From assembly GCA_006969745.1 (NCBI GenBank), contig CP030886.1, forward strand, positions 2,639,234-2,703,233: a DNA stretch of 64,000 nt. Direction: 5' to 3'. The position numbers and the translations under genes were made by a program. The notes below the pieces were generated by a model. The model did no database searches. It was not told the origin of the DNA and saw only the letters and a list, made by a program, of their open reading frames with translations. Every line of letters starts with the position of its first letter. Within the stretch, counting starts at the first letter, position 1. Positions 53,242-62,903 of the stretch are shown piece after piece. The DNA is from Cytophagaceae bacterium (GTDB lineage Bacteria; Bacteroidota; Bacteroidia; Cytophagales; Cyclobacteriaceae).

Positions 53242-53266
53242 CTAAAAATATTCCTAATATTTTTAG
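53242..53266. promoter_or_regulatory. Perfect inverted repeat upstream of recA, candidate operator
   Basis: CTAAAAATATT - CCT - AATATTTTTAG. The arms are 11 bp and perfect, lying 31 bp upstream of the recA -7 element. No E. coli-type LexA box is present, so a different SOS or stress regulator would have to use it. Confidence 0.45.
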
Positions 53267-53297
53267 CAAAATGCTTTTTCGGTCAGAATGAAAGACC

Positions 53298-53305
53298 TAT
53301 TTTTG
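53298..53305 (+). promoter_or_regulatory. Candidate -7 element of the recA promoter
   Basis: TATTTTTG, identical to the -7 box of the rplM promoter, 30 bp before the recA start. The -33 region (TTTTTC near 53275) is only a partial match. Confidence 0.45.
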
Positions 53306-53335
53306 TCAGGTTCTAAATAAGACAAAAAAGAAAAT

Positions 53336-54334
53336 ATGGCCGACGCTCAAGATAAACTCAAAGCCCTCCAAATCACCATTGATAAGCTGGAGAAGACCTA
53401 TGGAAAAGGAACCGTGATGAAACTCAGTGATGAGAAAGTCATGGATGTTCCGACCATTTCTACCGGATCCTTAAGTCTGGATATTGCGTTGGGTGTTGGG
53501 GGAATTCCACGCGGAAGAATCATTGAGGTTTATGGCCCTGAATCTTCTGGTAAGACAACTCTCGCGATGCATTGCATTGCAGAAGCTCAGAAGGCTGGCG
53601 GCATGGCTGCTATCATTGACGCGGAGCATGCATTTGATAAGCTGTATGCAGAAAAGCTGGGTATTGACACAGAGAATTTGCTGATTTCTCAGCCAGACAA
53701 TGGTGAACAGGCTTTGGAAATTGCCGAGCACCTGATCCGTTCTGGTGCGCTGGATATCATTGTGATTGACTCAGTAGCTGCGTTGGTACCAAGAGGCGAA
53801 CTGGAGGGAGAGATGGGAGATAGTAAAATGGGACTTCAGGCTCGATTGATGTCTCAAGCTCTGAGAAAGCTTACCGGGACAATTAACAAAACGGGTTGTT
53901 CTTGTATTTTCATTAACCAGCTGAGAGAGAAAATCGGTGTAATGTTTGGAAACCCTGAAACAACCACCGGAGGAAACGCCCTGAAATTTTACGCATCTAT
54001 TCGTTTGGATATTCGAAGAATCGGTCAAATCAAAGAATCAGCTGATAACGTAATGGGTAACCGCACGCGGGTGAAGGTGGTTAAAAATAAAGTAGCACCT
54101 CCGTTTAAAGTGGTAGAATTCGATATCATGTATGGACGAGGCATAAGTAAGAGTGGAGAAATAGTAGATATAGGTGTGGAGCTTGACGTGGTGCAAAAAT
54201 CCGGGTCTTGGTTCTCTTATGACGGGAACAAACTGGGGCAGGGAAGAGATGCTGTAAAAGCCTTGATTGAAGATAACCCGGAGCTTATGGAGGAGTTGGA
54301 GAAAAGAATCAAAGAGAAATTGAACGGTGGATAA
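53336..54334 (+). CDS. recA: Recombinase RecA
   Basis: 332 residues. Walker [12 protein letters not shown], Walker B region [12 protein letters not shown], the L1/L2 loops ([38 protein letters not shown]) and KNKVAPPFK are all present. RecA catalyses strand exchange and triggers the SOS response where LexA exists. It is a single-gene unit with its own promoter and terminator. Confidence 0.99.
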   Translation: MADAQDKLKALQITIDKLEKTYGKGTVMKLSDEKVMDVPTISTGSLSLDIALGVGGIPRGRIIEVYGPESSGKTTLAMHCIAEAQKAGGMAAIIDAEHAFDKLYAEKLGIDTENLLISQPDNGEQALEIAEHLIRSGALDIIVIDSVAALVPRGELEGEMGDSKMGLQARLMSQALRKLTGTINKTGCSCIFINQLREKIGVMFGNPETTTGGNALKFYASIRLDIRRIGQIKESADNVMGNRTRVKVVKNKVAPPFKVVEFDIMYGRGISKSGEIVDIGVELDVVQKSGSWFSYDGNKLGQGRDAVKALIEDNPELMEELEKRIKEKLNGG

Positions 54335-54361
54335 GATTTATTCCTAATCGTTTTTCAAAAG

Positions 54362-54390
54362 AAAAGGTGAGCTCCGACTCACCTTTTTTT
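54362..54390. terminator. Bidirectional terminator between recA and the ABC permease genes
   Basis: AAAAGGTGAG - CTCCGA - CTCACCTTTTTTT. T-tract on the plus strand and A-tract on the other side serve both convergent transcripts. Confidence 0.9.
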
Positions 54391-54399
54391 ATGTCCTGT

Positions 54400-55659
54400 T
54401 TACCCTGTCGTCCTGATTGCAATCACAGGGTCTAACCTTGCTGCCATTAAGGCTGGTACTATTCCGGAGATCACTCCAATGATTCCAGCCACTCCAAGTC
54501 CTAGTACAATGTTTCCAAAAGTGAGCACCAAATCTAAATTGCCCAGGCTTGCCAATGAAAGTAGCCAGACAAGGAATAATCCAACCCCGCCTCCAATCAG
54601 GCTAAGAAATATTGCCTCGAACAGGAATTGAAAGAGTATGAAGAAATTTTTAGCTCCAAGTGATTTCTGAATGCCAATGATATTGGTGCGTTCACGCACA
54701 GAAACAAACATTATGTTTGCAATACCAAAACCTCCAACCAGAATGGAGAAGCCACCTATTGCCCAACCTGCGACACCAATGACATCAAAGGTTGATCCAA
54801 TTATGTTCATTATTGCATCTTGACGATTTACAGAGAAATTGTTTTTCTCTTTAGGTCTCAAACCTCTTTTAGTTCTCAGGAGGCCCGTTATTTCAGCCTG
54901 CAATTCTACAAGTCCGATATCGTCCGTTCGTCCTTTTACACTTACAAGGGTTTCTACACCTCTATTTCTGCCAGAATAAAATATTTTCTTGAAAGATTGA
55001 TACGGGATCATGATGCTTTCATCATTACCTGTATCGCCAAAAATACCTTCTCCTTCTTCTTCAAATACTGCAATAACTATGTATTTGAGCCCTTTTATTT
55101 TTATTTCCTTTCCTATCGGTTCTCCGCGGGGAAAGAGTTTCTTCGCTATTAAATGGCCGATCATTGCAACATTTTTACCTGTGTATGATTCTGAGGCTGT
55201 AAAATATCTCCCTTGGGCTACATCACTAGCAATGTCGTATACGTCCTGATGAGTGTGAGATATTCCAAACAGGGATACATTACTGTAACTACTGCTTTCA
55301 TATTTTACAGAAGAGACGCCTGTTACAGCAAAAATGGTAATGCCCTCAGCATTCTTCAGGTTTTTCTTTAGGAACTCATATTCTTCATAATTGGTGTATG
55401 GACGTTTGATGTATTCCCACCAGGGAATATCAGGCCCAAACTCATATGGAAATCTTCTGATGTCCAAATTGTTAGCGTCTAGGAAGCTGAGACTGTTTTT
55501 TATGCTTCTTTCTAATGAATCGACAAGTGTGAATACAGCAATAATCGCGAATATCCCGATGGTCACGCCTAGTAGTGATAAAGTGGTACGCAAAAGATTC
55601 ATTTTTAGCGCACCCCATGCGAAGCGAAAACTCTCAATTACCAACTTAAATAATTTCAC
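54400..55659 (-). CDS. ABC transporter permease, MacB/FtsX family (copy 2)
   Basis: 419 residues: N-terminal helix (LLRTTLSLLGVTIGIFAIIA), a MacB-type periplasmic core domain (about 45-260), then three helices (GVAGWAIGGFSILVGGFGIA, FILFQFLFEAIFLSLIGGGV, and a C-terminal pair) with the FtsX motif VSVRERTNIIGIQKSLGAK. MacB/FtsX-type permeases work with an ATPase and a periplasmic adaptor as exporters or mechanotransmission devices; neither partner is in the window. It is a tandem paralogue of the upstream gene (21 nt away). Confidence 0.92.
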   Translation of the reverse strand: MKLFKLVIESFRFAWGALKMNLLRTTLSLLGVTIGIFAIIAVFTLVDSLERSIKNSLSFLDANNLDIRRFPYEFGPDIPWWEYIKRPYTNYEEYEFLKKNLKNAEGITIFAVTGVSSVKYESSSYSNVSLFGISHTHQDVYDIASDVAQGRYFTASESYTGKNVAMIGHLIAKKLFPRGEPIGKEIKIKGLKYIVIAVFEEEGEGIFGDTGNDESIMIPYQSFKKIFYSGRNRGVETLVSVKGRTDDIGLVELQAEITGLLRTKRGLRPKEKNNFSVNRQDAIMNIIGSTFDVIGVAGWAIGGFSILVGGFGIANIMFVSVRERTNIIGIQKSLGAKNFFILFQFLFEAIFLSLIGGGVGLFLVWLLSLASLGNLDLVLTFGNIVLGLGVAGIIGVISGIVPALMAARLDPVIAIRTTG

Positions 55660-55680
55660 AATCGGATCATTTAAAGGTTT

Positions 55681-56934
55681 CTACCCTGATGTTCGAATGG
55701 CGATCACCGGATCAAGACGTGCCGCCATCAACGCAGGCACAATTCCTGAGAGTACACCAATGATAGCCGAAATACCTAAGCCCAGAATTACATTACCGGT
55801 CGTCAGCACTAAATCCAGACTACCTAAACTGGCGAAGGAAATGAGGTAAACGAGAATAACTCCTACACCACCACCAATCAGACTTAAGAAAACTGCCTCA
55901 AACAGGAATTGGAAAAGGATGAAATAGTTTTTTGCGCCAAGTGACTTTTGAATACCAATAATATTGGTACGCTCACGAACAGAAACGAACATGATATTCG
56001 CAATACCAAAACCACCAACGAGGATAGCAAATCCTCCAATGATTGCGCCAGCCACACCCACTGCATCAAAGGTTGCACCAATAAAGTTCGTTATTGCCTC
56101 CGGCCTGTTTAGTGCGAAATTGTCATCTTCCTTAGGTTTCAAAGACCTCTTCTTTCGCATTAGTCCCCTTAATTCGGACTCCAATTCGACCAGGCCAACA
56201 TCTTCCTGGAGGCCTTTTACCGTAATTCGAGGCTCAACACCTCTTCGTCTGCCTGAATAGTATATTTTTTGAAATGCCTTATATGGCAAGTAGACATTGT
56301 CATCATTGCTTGGAGCGCCGAGAAAGCTGTCACCTTCTTCCTTTATCACACCGATGACATAATATTTCAATCCCTTGATTTTTATCTCTTTGCCAATGGG
56401 GGATATATTTGGAAACAATTCCTTTGCAGATCGATATCCAATAATGGCCACATTAGATCCACCGTTTGCTTCTTCTCGTGTGAAATATCGTCCCAGTTCT
56501 ATCGGAATTTCATAGACATCCTTATGATCGTAAACTACTCCGAGCAACGATAAATCCGCAGCACTACTGCTTTCATACTTAGCGATCACCCCACCTCTAA
56601 CAGTAAATATTGAAACTGCCTTGGCATTATCCACATTATCTCTGATGAACCTATACTCATCAAAAGTCACGTATGGCCTCCTTAGATAAGTCCACCATGG
56701 ATATGGCCCACCGAAACCATATGGCCACTTTTCAACATTGATATTGTTGGTTCCCAAAAAATTTAAACTATCCTTTATGCTTCGCTCCAATGAATCAACG
56801 GCAGTGAATACAGCAATAATTGAAAAAATCCCAACGGTAACACCAAGTAGGGACAGAGTTGTTCGAAGCAGGTTAGTTTTTAAAGCTGACCAGGCAAATC
56901 GGAAGCTTTCGATGATTAGTTTAAATACTTTCAC
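55681..56934 (-). CDS. ABC transporter permease, MacB/FtsX family (copy 1)
   Basis: About 417 residues from the GTG at 56934, which lines up with the ATG start of copy 2 (VKVFKLIIESFRFAWSALK versus MKLFKLVIESFRFAWGALK); an ATG at 56955 adds seven residues. It has the same domain order as its neighbour, with long identical stretches around VSVRERTNIIGIQKSLGAKN and the C-terminus (IVPALMAARLDPVIAIRT), so the pair arose by tandem duplication and may form a heterodimeric permease. No ATPase gene is adjacent. Confidence 0.9.
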   Translation of the reverse strand: MKVFKLIIESFRFAWSALKTNLLRTTLSLLGVTVGIFSIIAVFTAVDSLERSIKDSLNFLGTNNINVEKWPYGFGGPYPWWTYLRRPYVTFDEYRFIRDNVDNAKAVSIFTVRGGVIAKYESSSAADLSLLGVVYDHKDVYEIPIELGRYFTREEANGGSNVAIIGYRSAKELFPNISPIGKEIKIKGLKYYVIGVIKEEGDSFLGAPSNDDNVYLPYKAFQKIYYSGRRRGVEPRITVKGLQEDVGLVELESELRGLMRKKRSLKPKEDDNFALNRPEAITNFIGATFDAVGVAGAIIGGFAILVGGFGIANIMFVSVRERTNIIGIQKSLGAKNYFILFQFLFEAVFLSLIGGGVGVILVYLISFASLGSLDLVLTTGNVILGLGISAIIGVLSGIVPALMAARLDPVIAIRTSG

Positions 56935-57079
56935 TAGTGATTTTTGAGTAAACAAATGTAGCTAAACAGATGGCAGTTATTTGAATTAAATAGCGATCGG
57001 TAAATGTTGATTTCAAACGGTTATTTATCTAAGTTGACGAGTTTAAACATCTATACGTTACAAACTGAAACATATTTGC

Positions 57080-57087
57080 TAATTTTG
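57080..57087 (+). promoter_or_regulatory. Candidate -7 element of the queA promoter
   Basis: TAATTTTG, 36 bp before the queA start, in an AT-rich region divergent from the permease genes. The -33 box is not clear. Confidence 0.4.
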
Positions 57088-57123
57088 CGGTCCTTTGATC
57101 ATAAAAATTAGATCCTTTTTCCT

Positions 57124-58176
57124 ATGGGAATGAAATTATCCGAATTCAAATTCGAGCTACCATCAAGCCTTATTGCCTTACACCCTACTGAAAACCGCGA
57201 CGATTCTCGTCTGATGGTTATTCATAAAGATACTGGAGAGATTGAGCACAAAGTTTTCAAAGACGTAGTTGATTACTTTGGAGAAGATGATGTTTTTGTC
57301 ACCAATGACACGAAAGTATTTCCAGCACGTCTGTATGGAAATAAAGAGAAAACGGGTGCTAAAATTGAAGTATTCCTGCTTAGAGAGTTGAATACTGAAA
57401 TGAAGCTCTGGGATGTGTTGGTAGATCCAGCAAGAAAAATAAGAGTTGGTAACAAGCTTTATTTCGGTGATGGAGAATTGGTGGCCGAGGTAATTGATAA
57501 TACAACAAGCAGAGGTCGAACCATTCGATTTTTGTTTGATGGAGATCAAGAGCAATTCTACAAGATGATTGATGCTTTGGGAGAGACGCCTCTGCCAAAA
57601 GAGATTAAACGTTCTGCTGAGCCTGAAGATAGGGATCGATTCCAGACGATTTTCGCTAAAAATATTGGAGCTGTAGCAGCCCCGACAGCAGGTCTTCATT
57701 TTACTCCCCAGTTGATGAAGCGAATGGAACTAATTGGAATTGATATAGCTCCAATCACTTTGCATGTTGGATTAGGTACATTTCGTCCGGTAGATGTTGA
57801 AGATCTGACCAAGCATAAAATGGATTCTGAAAACTACTGGGTTGAGAAACCGACCGCTGACAGAGTAAACAGAGCTTTGGCCGAAAGAACGAAAATTTGT
57901 GCTGTAGGTACCACTGCAATGAAAACATTGGAGTCTTCCGTTTCTGCCAATGGTCAACTTAAGGATAATTCCGGATGGACTGATAAGTTCATATTCCCTC
58001 CATACGATTTTAAGATCTGTGATGCTTTGATCACAAACTTCCACCTGCCGGAGTCTACATTACTTATGATGGCTTCTGCATTTGGAGGGTATGAATTGAT
58101 TCAGGAGGCTTATCAAATAGCAATCAAAGAAAAGTATCGATTCTTCAGCTATGGAGATGCGATGCTTATAATCTAA
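57124..58176 (+). CDS. queA: S-adenosylmethionine:tRNA ribosyltransferase-isomerase
   Basis: 350 residues. [66 protein letters not shown] and [18 protein letters not shown] are the conserved QueA blocks. QueA adds the cyclopentene ring to preQ1 in tRNA; queG completes the next step. The start at 57124 (MGMK) or the ATG at 57130 are both possible. ispD starts 8 nt downstream. Confidence 0.98.
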   Translation: MGMKLSEFKFELPSSLIALHPTENRDDSRLMVIHKDTGEIEHKVFKDVVDYFGEDDVFVTNDTKVFPARLYGNKEKTGAKIEVFLLRELNTEMKLWDVLVDPARKIRVGNKLYFGDGELVAEVIDNTTSRGRTIRFLFDGDQEQFYKMIDALGETPLPKEIKRSAEPEDRDRFQTIFAKNIGAVAAPTAGLHFTPQLMKRMELIGIDIAPITLHVGLGTFRPVDVEDLTKHKMDSENYWVEKPTADRVNRALAERTKICAVGTTAMKTLESSVSANGQLKDNSGWTDKFIFPPYDFKICDALITNFHLPESTLLMMASAFGGYELIQEAYQIAIKEKYRFFSYGDAMLII

Positions 58177-58184
58177 GATACGCA

Positions 58185-58823
58185 TTGAAGAAACATGCCA
58201 TAATAGTGGCTGGAGGCATTGGCACACGTATGAAAAGCGATGTGCCAAAGCAATTTCTGCGCATAGATGGTGAGCCGATTATTGTTAAGTCAATTCGAAA
58301 GTTTATGTCTTTTGAAAGAGATTTGTCGATAGTCATCGTGCTTCCCGAAGATCATATCAAAGAGTGGGAAGCAATAAAATTTCAATATTTTCCGGATGCT
58401 GATTTCCAGCTCGCTAGTGGTGGTTTGACAAGGACGGCTTCAGTAATGTCTGGATTAGCACTTGTAAACGATGGACTGGTGGCCATACATGATGCAGTAA
58501 GACCATTTGTTACTATTGAAACCATTTCAGCTTCGTTTAGGTCTGCTGAAGAGAAAGGATCTGGTGTGGCTGTAGTCGCTTTGAAGGATTCCATACGCGA
58601 AATGGAGGGAGAGACGTCAATTGCAAGGGACCGTTCTAACTATGTTTTAGTGCAAACTCCTCAAACGTTCGATGTGCAGAAACTGAAATTAGCCTATGAG
58701 AAGGCAGGTGTGGGTTTGTTTACTGATGATGCCAGTGTTTTTGAGGCGGCAGGAAATGTTGTTCACCTCGTAGAAGGCAGCTATGACAATATAAAAATCA
58801 CCACACCAGAAGACTTGAAGTAA
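58185..58823 (+). CDS. ispD: 2-C-methyl-D-erythritol 4-phosphate cytidylyltransferase
   Basis: 212 residues. Nucleotide-binding AIIVAGGIGTRMKSDVPKQF, LVAIHDAVRPFVT, VVALKDSIRE, VQTPQTF and TDDASVFEAAG are the IspD signatures. It makes CDP-methylerythritol in the MEP isoprenoid pathway. The start codon is TTG at 58185 (encoding MKKHAIIVAGG); no ATG fits the family N-terminus. Downstream of queA in one unit. Confidence 0.96.
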   Translation: MKKHAIIVAGGIGTRMKSDVPKQFLRIDGEPIIVKSIRKFMSFERDLSIVIVLPEDHIKEWEAIKFQYFPDADFQLASGGLTRTASVMSGLALVNDGLVAIHDAVRPFVTIETISASFRSAEEKGSGVAVVALKDSIREMEGETSIARDRSNYVLVQTPQTFDVQKLKLAYEKAGVGLFTDDASVFEAAGNVVHLVEGSYDNIKITTPEDLK

Positions 58824-58844
58824 TTTCTGGCGTGGTAATCCGAT

Positions 58845-61800
58845 TTAGTTCTTAATGATCTTATAGACGACAAGATCTTTTCTTGCCTCGTCCATCACTC
58901 TGAAGATATATTGACCTTTTTCAAAATTTGAGATGTTAATGGTGACATCTTCCTGTTTGCCATCCAGTTTTCTGCTCAACATCACCTTACCTTGAATATC
59001 AAGTACTTCAAGGGAGATATTTCCTGATTTCACTTGATCATAATTGATGTTTATGACATCAGCAGTCGGGTTAGGATAGATTTTAAAACTTGTAAAATGA
59101 GGAGAGGTCAAGCCAAGTACCAGTTCGATGAATATTCCATCTTCTGAGGCAAATACAGCTAGCTTAAAGCTATTGTCACCAACACCAGCAGGACCAACAT
59201 CGAATTGTACGAAAGCGGAATCGTCAAGAGGTATTCCCGGATATTCCACAAAGAACCTGTACGTACCTTCAGGTAAGAAACCATATTCAAACTCTCCATT
59301 ATCATTGGTTTCACCGTAGGCTATTAATTCAAACTCATCGGCATTTTGTCCTGTACGTCCACCGCTTCTTTTTCTTCTTAGCCCACATTTTCTTTTTGCT
59401 GCACGCCTTCTGGCATCAATTCTACTTCCATCATCAGGAAAGTCTTCTTCAATGGTACCATCCACAAGCCCGTCACCGTCTGCTGCAGTTAATTCGGGAG
59501 GTGTCTCGGTAATGATTATCTGTATGTCTGTGTCGTTGTTTAATTGCAAGACATCCGCTTCATCCCAAAGGAAGGCATCCCCAAAGTAGGTAGGCACGTA
59601 CAATTGATCATCTGAGGTAACGCTCACTAGAAAATCCCCCAACACTACAGGTGGAAATGCAAAGCTGCTGGCTACATTTTGCTGAGTGGCAGCTTGAATG
59701 GTATCGTAACCAACCTGACCATCGACAATCTCAAGAATATAGCCATCCACATTTTCAGAAATGAGTGTTTCGGTATCATCTGTAACTTCAACCGAAATTA
59801 TGGCTGTCGCCAAGACGTCCACAGGTTCTGTGGTCAAGGTTACTCCGGTTGCAATCGAATTACTTATTTCCAGAGTATACGCACCCATGTTTGTTCGGTC
59901 GATATTACCAATCGTATAGCTAGTACCGGTTGCGCCGGAAATATTTAAACCATCCAACAACCATTGATAAGAATTAGCAGTTCCGTTTACATTGGAGGTC
60001 AACTCTGGCGATGATCCAACAGGTACTTCTATTGGACCATTTTCAGTAATCCCGCCAACCAAAGCCTGCTGATTGGTATAGCTTAACACGGAAACGCTGG
60101 CTACTGCTTCCAAATCGCCAAAGTCTAGTTGGTTGCCATTCAGGTTAATATCTACGGCATTGGTAAGGCCACTAAAATCAGTTGCCAATGCATCAATTTC
60201 GTTATTCGAGAGATCTAAGATCTCCAAGGCGTCCAGTTGGTCAATAGCCGCTGGCAGAGTTCCGACCAGTCCATTGTTGGGAAGCTCTACACGCTCCACA
60301 CGATCTTGTGCTGAATTTAACGTCACTCCGAACCATGTGCTGACGTCTGCATCTTCCCAGTTGGCTGAATTCGTCCAGTTTGAACCACCCATATTATCGA
60401 ACAATGTAGTAAGCGCATTTGCGTCTGCTTCCAAAAGGCTGGCAGCTCCAGAATTAAGGAAGATCTGAGTGCCACCGTAATAGTCGCCAATGACAAAGTC
60501 CATGTCACCATCTCCATCAATATCACCAACATTTATGCTGCTGTATTCTGTGACTATTGTTGGAATGTCATGGTCAAAAGCAAAATTTCCAGCACCATCT
60601 CCAACCCACATTTTAGGATAGGATATGTATCCTCCAGATATCAGGTCCACGTCACCGTCACCGTCAATATCTCCAAGGAAGCTTCCATAATTGCTGCCGG
60701 TTTCAACATTTAATCCACTGTCCGTAAATGTGCCGCTTCCATTGTTGAAGAATACATAGCTATTAGCTGTTGGGGATTCGTATCCATTTGAGGCAAATAC
60801 ATCCATATCACCATCCCCATCAATGTCAGCAAAATCGACATCCGCGATATTAAAATTAGATCCTAATGGGGTGAATGTATTCCCCAAAGTGAGTGAGCCG
60901 GCACTATTTATAAAAGTTATTATTCCAGATTCTTCTGCTGCCAGAACTAGATCCGGATCAGTGTCACCATCAATATTGGCAAGGTCAAATTTACTACCTG
61001 TCGAAATTGTATTTGATGAACTCAAGCCAAAGGTCAGTGAACCCTGGTTTTCATAGGTGCGTATTCTGGAATCAATAGCATCTGATAGTCTTGCTATTAT
61101 ATCTAAATCTCCATCTTCATCCAGATCTGCAAGTGCCAGGTGACTTGCTTCATAGCCATTTGCCAATGTGGAATTGTAGGTTAGATTACCTGAACCATTA
61201 TTGGTATAGATGATAAATCCCGGATAACCCCCATCTGCCTCCAATGCAACCAGCATATCAACATCACTATCGCCATCTAAATCGCCAAAAACAAGCTGAT
61301 ATGCGTTACCAGGAAATTCTTGCTGAATGGTGAAATTGCCACTGCCGTCATTTAACCAAGATCTAGAAACAGTTCCCCCAGCCTGAGCTAGATCGAGATC
61401 TCCATCTCCATCGATATCTACAAGTTGAGTATCGTAGGTTGATGAAACTGTTACAATGTCAGCCCCTTGCACAAAAGATCCTCCACCCTGATTATCTCGA
61501 ATAGAAATATTTCCATCGAAATAGAAGAGGTCTGCATCCCCATCCCCATCCAGATCATCGGGTTTTGATTGACCTGGAAACTTGGTCTGTTGGGTAAAGC
61601 CGCCTGATCCATTGCTGATCATTACAAATGTGGAGTCTTGGGTGGTGGCGACGAAATCATCGAAATTGTCGGTATCGATTTTAGACACAAAAACATCTTC
61701 GCTCTCGCCTACAGCAGATAGTATTATTTCAGTTCCTTCTGTAAAGTTGGATGAGGCATCCGTCAAGATTGTTCCATCGTTTGGAAATGGTCTGATCCTT

Positions 61801-62903
61801 AGATTTGGTGCACTTAGATATCCTACTAAATCTAAATCCCCGTCATTGTCGAAATCGAGCGGAGAGGCACCATTATTCAGGCTATACGATGGAGCAATTG
61901 GGTTGCCAGAGTCTGTAAAATTTCCTGAAGCATCGTTACCAAATACTTGTATTGCTTCCCCGAATGAAGTAATCAATGATGTATAAACGATATCCTCATC
62001 ACTGTCTCCATCTACATCCATTACCGCAACCAGCCTTGATGTTTGATAGCTTGCATCGGAGCCTTTTAGCGCCGTGGTATCTGTAAAGTTGAATCCTACA
62101 TTTTCGAATAGCGTGACATAATTGTTATATGGTGATACTGTCTGACCTGTTTCGCCAATGATGTCTAAGTCACCATCTCCATCAATATCTACTGCGCTCA
62201 AGATGTCATTATCAAGGTCCACTGATGGAAATGTAGCAGCCTGAGATGTAAAACTTCCTGTTCCATCATTAACCCACACCTGAGAAGTGAACGCACCGTA
62301 GGTTCCATTCTCCATGAAAAGGTCTAGATCACCATCCCCGTCAAAGTCGGCAAGTATGGTATTATTAACAACTTGCAATGGGGCATTGGTCAAGGAACTA
62401 ACACTAAAGCTGAATGAACCGTCATTTCTAAGAATAAGGGGGCTGTCAATATACGGCACATAGATGGCGTCAATATCACCATCTCCATCAATATCTCCGG
62501 TATGAACAGTGTTGAAAAGAGGTGCACCCAAACTAACTTTAGGATCAAAAAATATACTTTGTGCCAACGGTTGAATATCTGCATTGATAACCTTGGCTTG
62601 ATTAGCTAATCGCGATCTGAAATCTTTTTTAGTTTCTTGCTGTGCATTGGCCGAAACCACAACTCCCATTGCCAGAGCAACAGCCCAATGCTTATAACTA
62701 AGCCTTGGTTTAAATCCAGCTTTCTCACCTAGATCAGCAATTCGCTTTTCAATATTTTTCAGTTTTTCTACAGCATCCTTTCTTTTACGATAGTGCTGCT
62801 TTTGAAATTCACCATCTTTCACATTTTTGTGAAATCTTGACGCAAGCTTGGAGTGCTTGTTTTTTAATCGACTAAGGAGCGACTGATATAATGAATGTTT
62901 CAT
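58845..62903 (-). CDS. Giant FG-GAP/VCBS-repeat surface protein with a T9SS type A sorting domain
   Basis: 1352 residues. After a 70-residue charged leader comes a signal-like segment (HWAVALAMGVVVSANAQ), then about 20 FG-GAP/VCBS repeats with Ca-loop-like DIDGDGDLD motifs (residues ~110-830), a short LRR-like stretch (LDALEILDLSNNEIDALATD), an Ig-like part (YTLEISNSIATGV), a basic Arg-rich segment (RRRAAKRKCGLRRKRSGGR), an SdrD B-like domain (NDNGEFEYGFLPEGTYRF) and a C-terminal type A sorting domain (FKIYPNPTADVININ). It should be exported by the T9SS and anchored on the surface. It is coupled by a 4-nt overlap to the upstream TIGR03032-like gene. Confidence 0.88.
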   Translation of the reverse strand: MKHSLYQSLLSRLKNKHSKLASRFHKNVKDGEFQKQHYRKRKDAVEKLKNIEKRIADLGEKAGFKPRLSYKHWAVALAMGVVVSANAQQETKKDFRSRLANQAKVINADIQPLAQSIFFDPKVSLGAPLFNTVHTGDIDGDGDIDAIYVPYIDSPLILRNDGSFSFSVSSLTNAPLQVVNNTILADFDGDGDLDLFMENGTYGAFTSQVWVNDGTGSFTSQAATFPSVDLDNDILSAVDIDGDGDLDIIGETGQTVSPYNNYVTLFENVGFNFTDTTALKGSDASYQTSRLVAVMDVDGDSDEDIVYTSLITSFGEAIQVFGNDASGNFTDSGNPIAPSYSLNNGASPLDFDNDGDLDLVGYLSAPNLRIRPFPNDGTILTDASSNFTEGTEIILSAVGESEDVFVSKIDTDNFDDFVATTQDSTFVMISNGSGGFTQQTKFPGQSKPDDLDGDGDADLFYFDGNISIRDNQGGGSFVQGADIVTVSSTYDTQLVDIDGDGDLDLAQAGGTVSRSWLNDGSGNFTIQQEFPGNAYQLVFGDLDGDSDVDMLVALEADGGYPGFIIYTNNGSGNLTYNSTLANGYEASHLALADLDEDGDLDIIARLSDAIDSRIRTYENQGSLTFGLSSSNTISTGSKFDLANIDGDTDPDLVLAAEESGIITFINSAGSLTLGNTFTPLGSNFNIADVDFADIDGDGDMDVFASNGYESPTANSYVFFNNGSGTFTDSGLNVETGSNYGSFLGDIDGDGDVDLISGGYISYPKMWVGDGAGNFAFDHDIPTIVTEYSSINVGDIDGDGDMDFVIGDYYGGTQIFLNSGAASLLEADANALTTLFDNMGGSNWTNSANWEDADVSTWFGVTLNSAQDRVERVELPNNGLVGTLPAAIDQLDALEILDLSNNEIDALATDFSGLTNAVDINLNGNQLDFGDLEAVASVSVLSYTNQQALVGGITENGPIEVPVGSSPELTSNVNGTANSYQWLLDGLNISGATGTSYTIGNIDRTNMGAYTLEISNSIATGVTLTTEPVDVLATAIISVEVTDDTETLISENVDGYILEIVDGQVGYDTIQAATQQNVASSFAFPPVVLGDFLVSVTSDDQLYVPTYFGDAFLWDEADVLQLNNDTDIQIIITETPPELTAADGDGLVDGTIEEDFPDDGSRIDARRRAAKRKCGLRRKRSGGRTGQNADEFELIAYGETNDNGEFEYGFLPEGTYRFFVEYPGIPLDDSAFVQFDVGPAGVGDNSFKLAVFASEDGIFIELVLGLTSPHFTSFKIYPNPTADVININYDQVKSGNISLEVLDIQGKVMLSRKLDGKQEDVTINISNFEKGQYIFRVMDEARKDLVVYKIIKN

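Larger units (their letters stand above)
52995..53335. other. 341-bp intergenic region upstream of recA
   Basis: No gene was seen on either strand. It holds a perfect 11-bp inverted repeat at 53242-53266 and a candidate recA promoter -7 element at 53298-53305. The 5' half is AT-rich sequence with nothing recognised. Confidence 0.6.
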
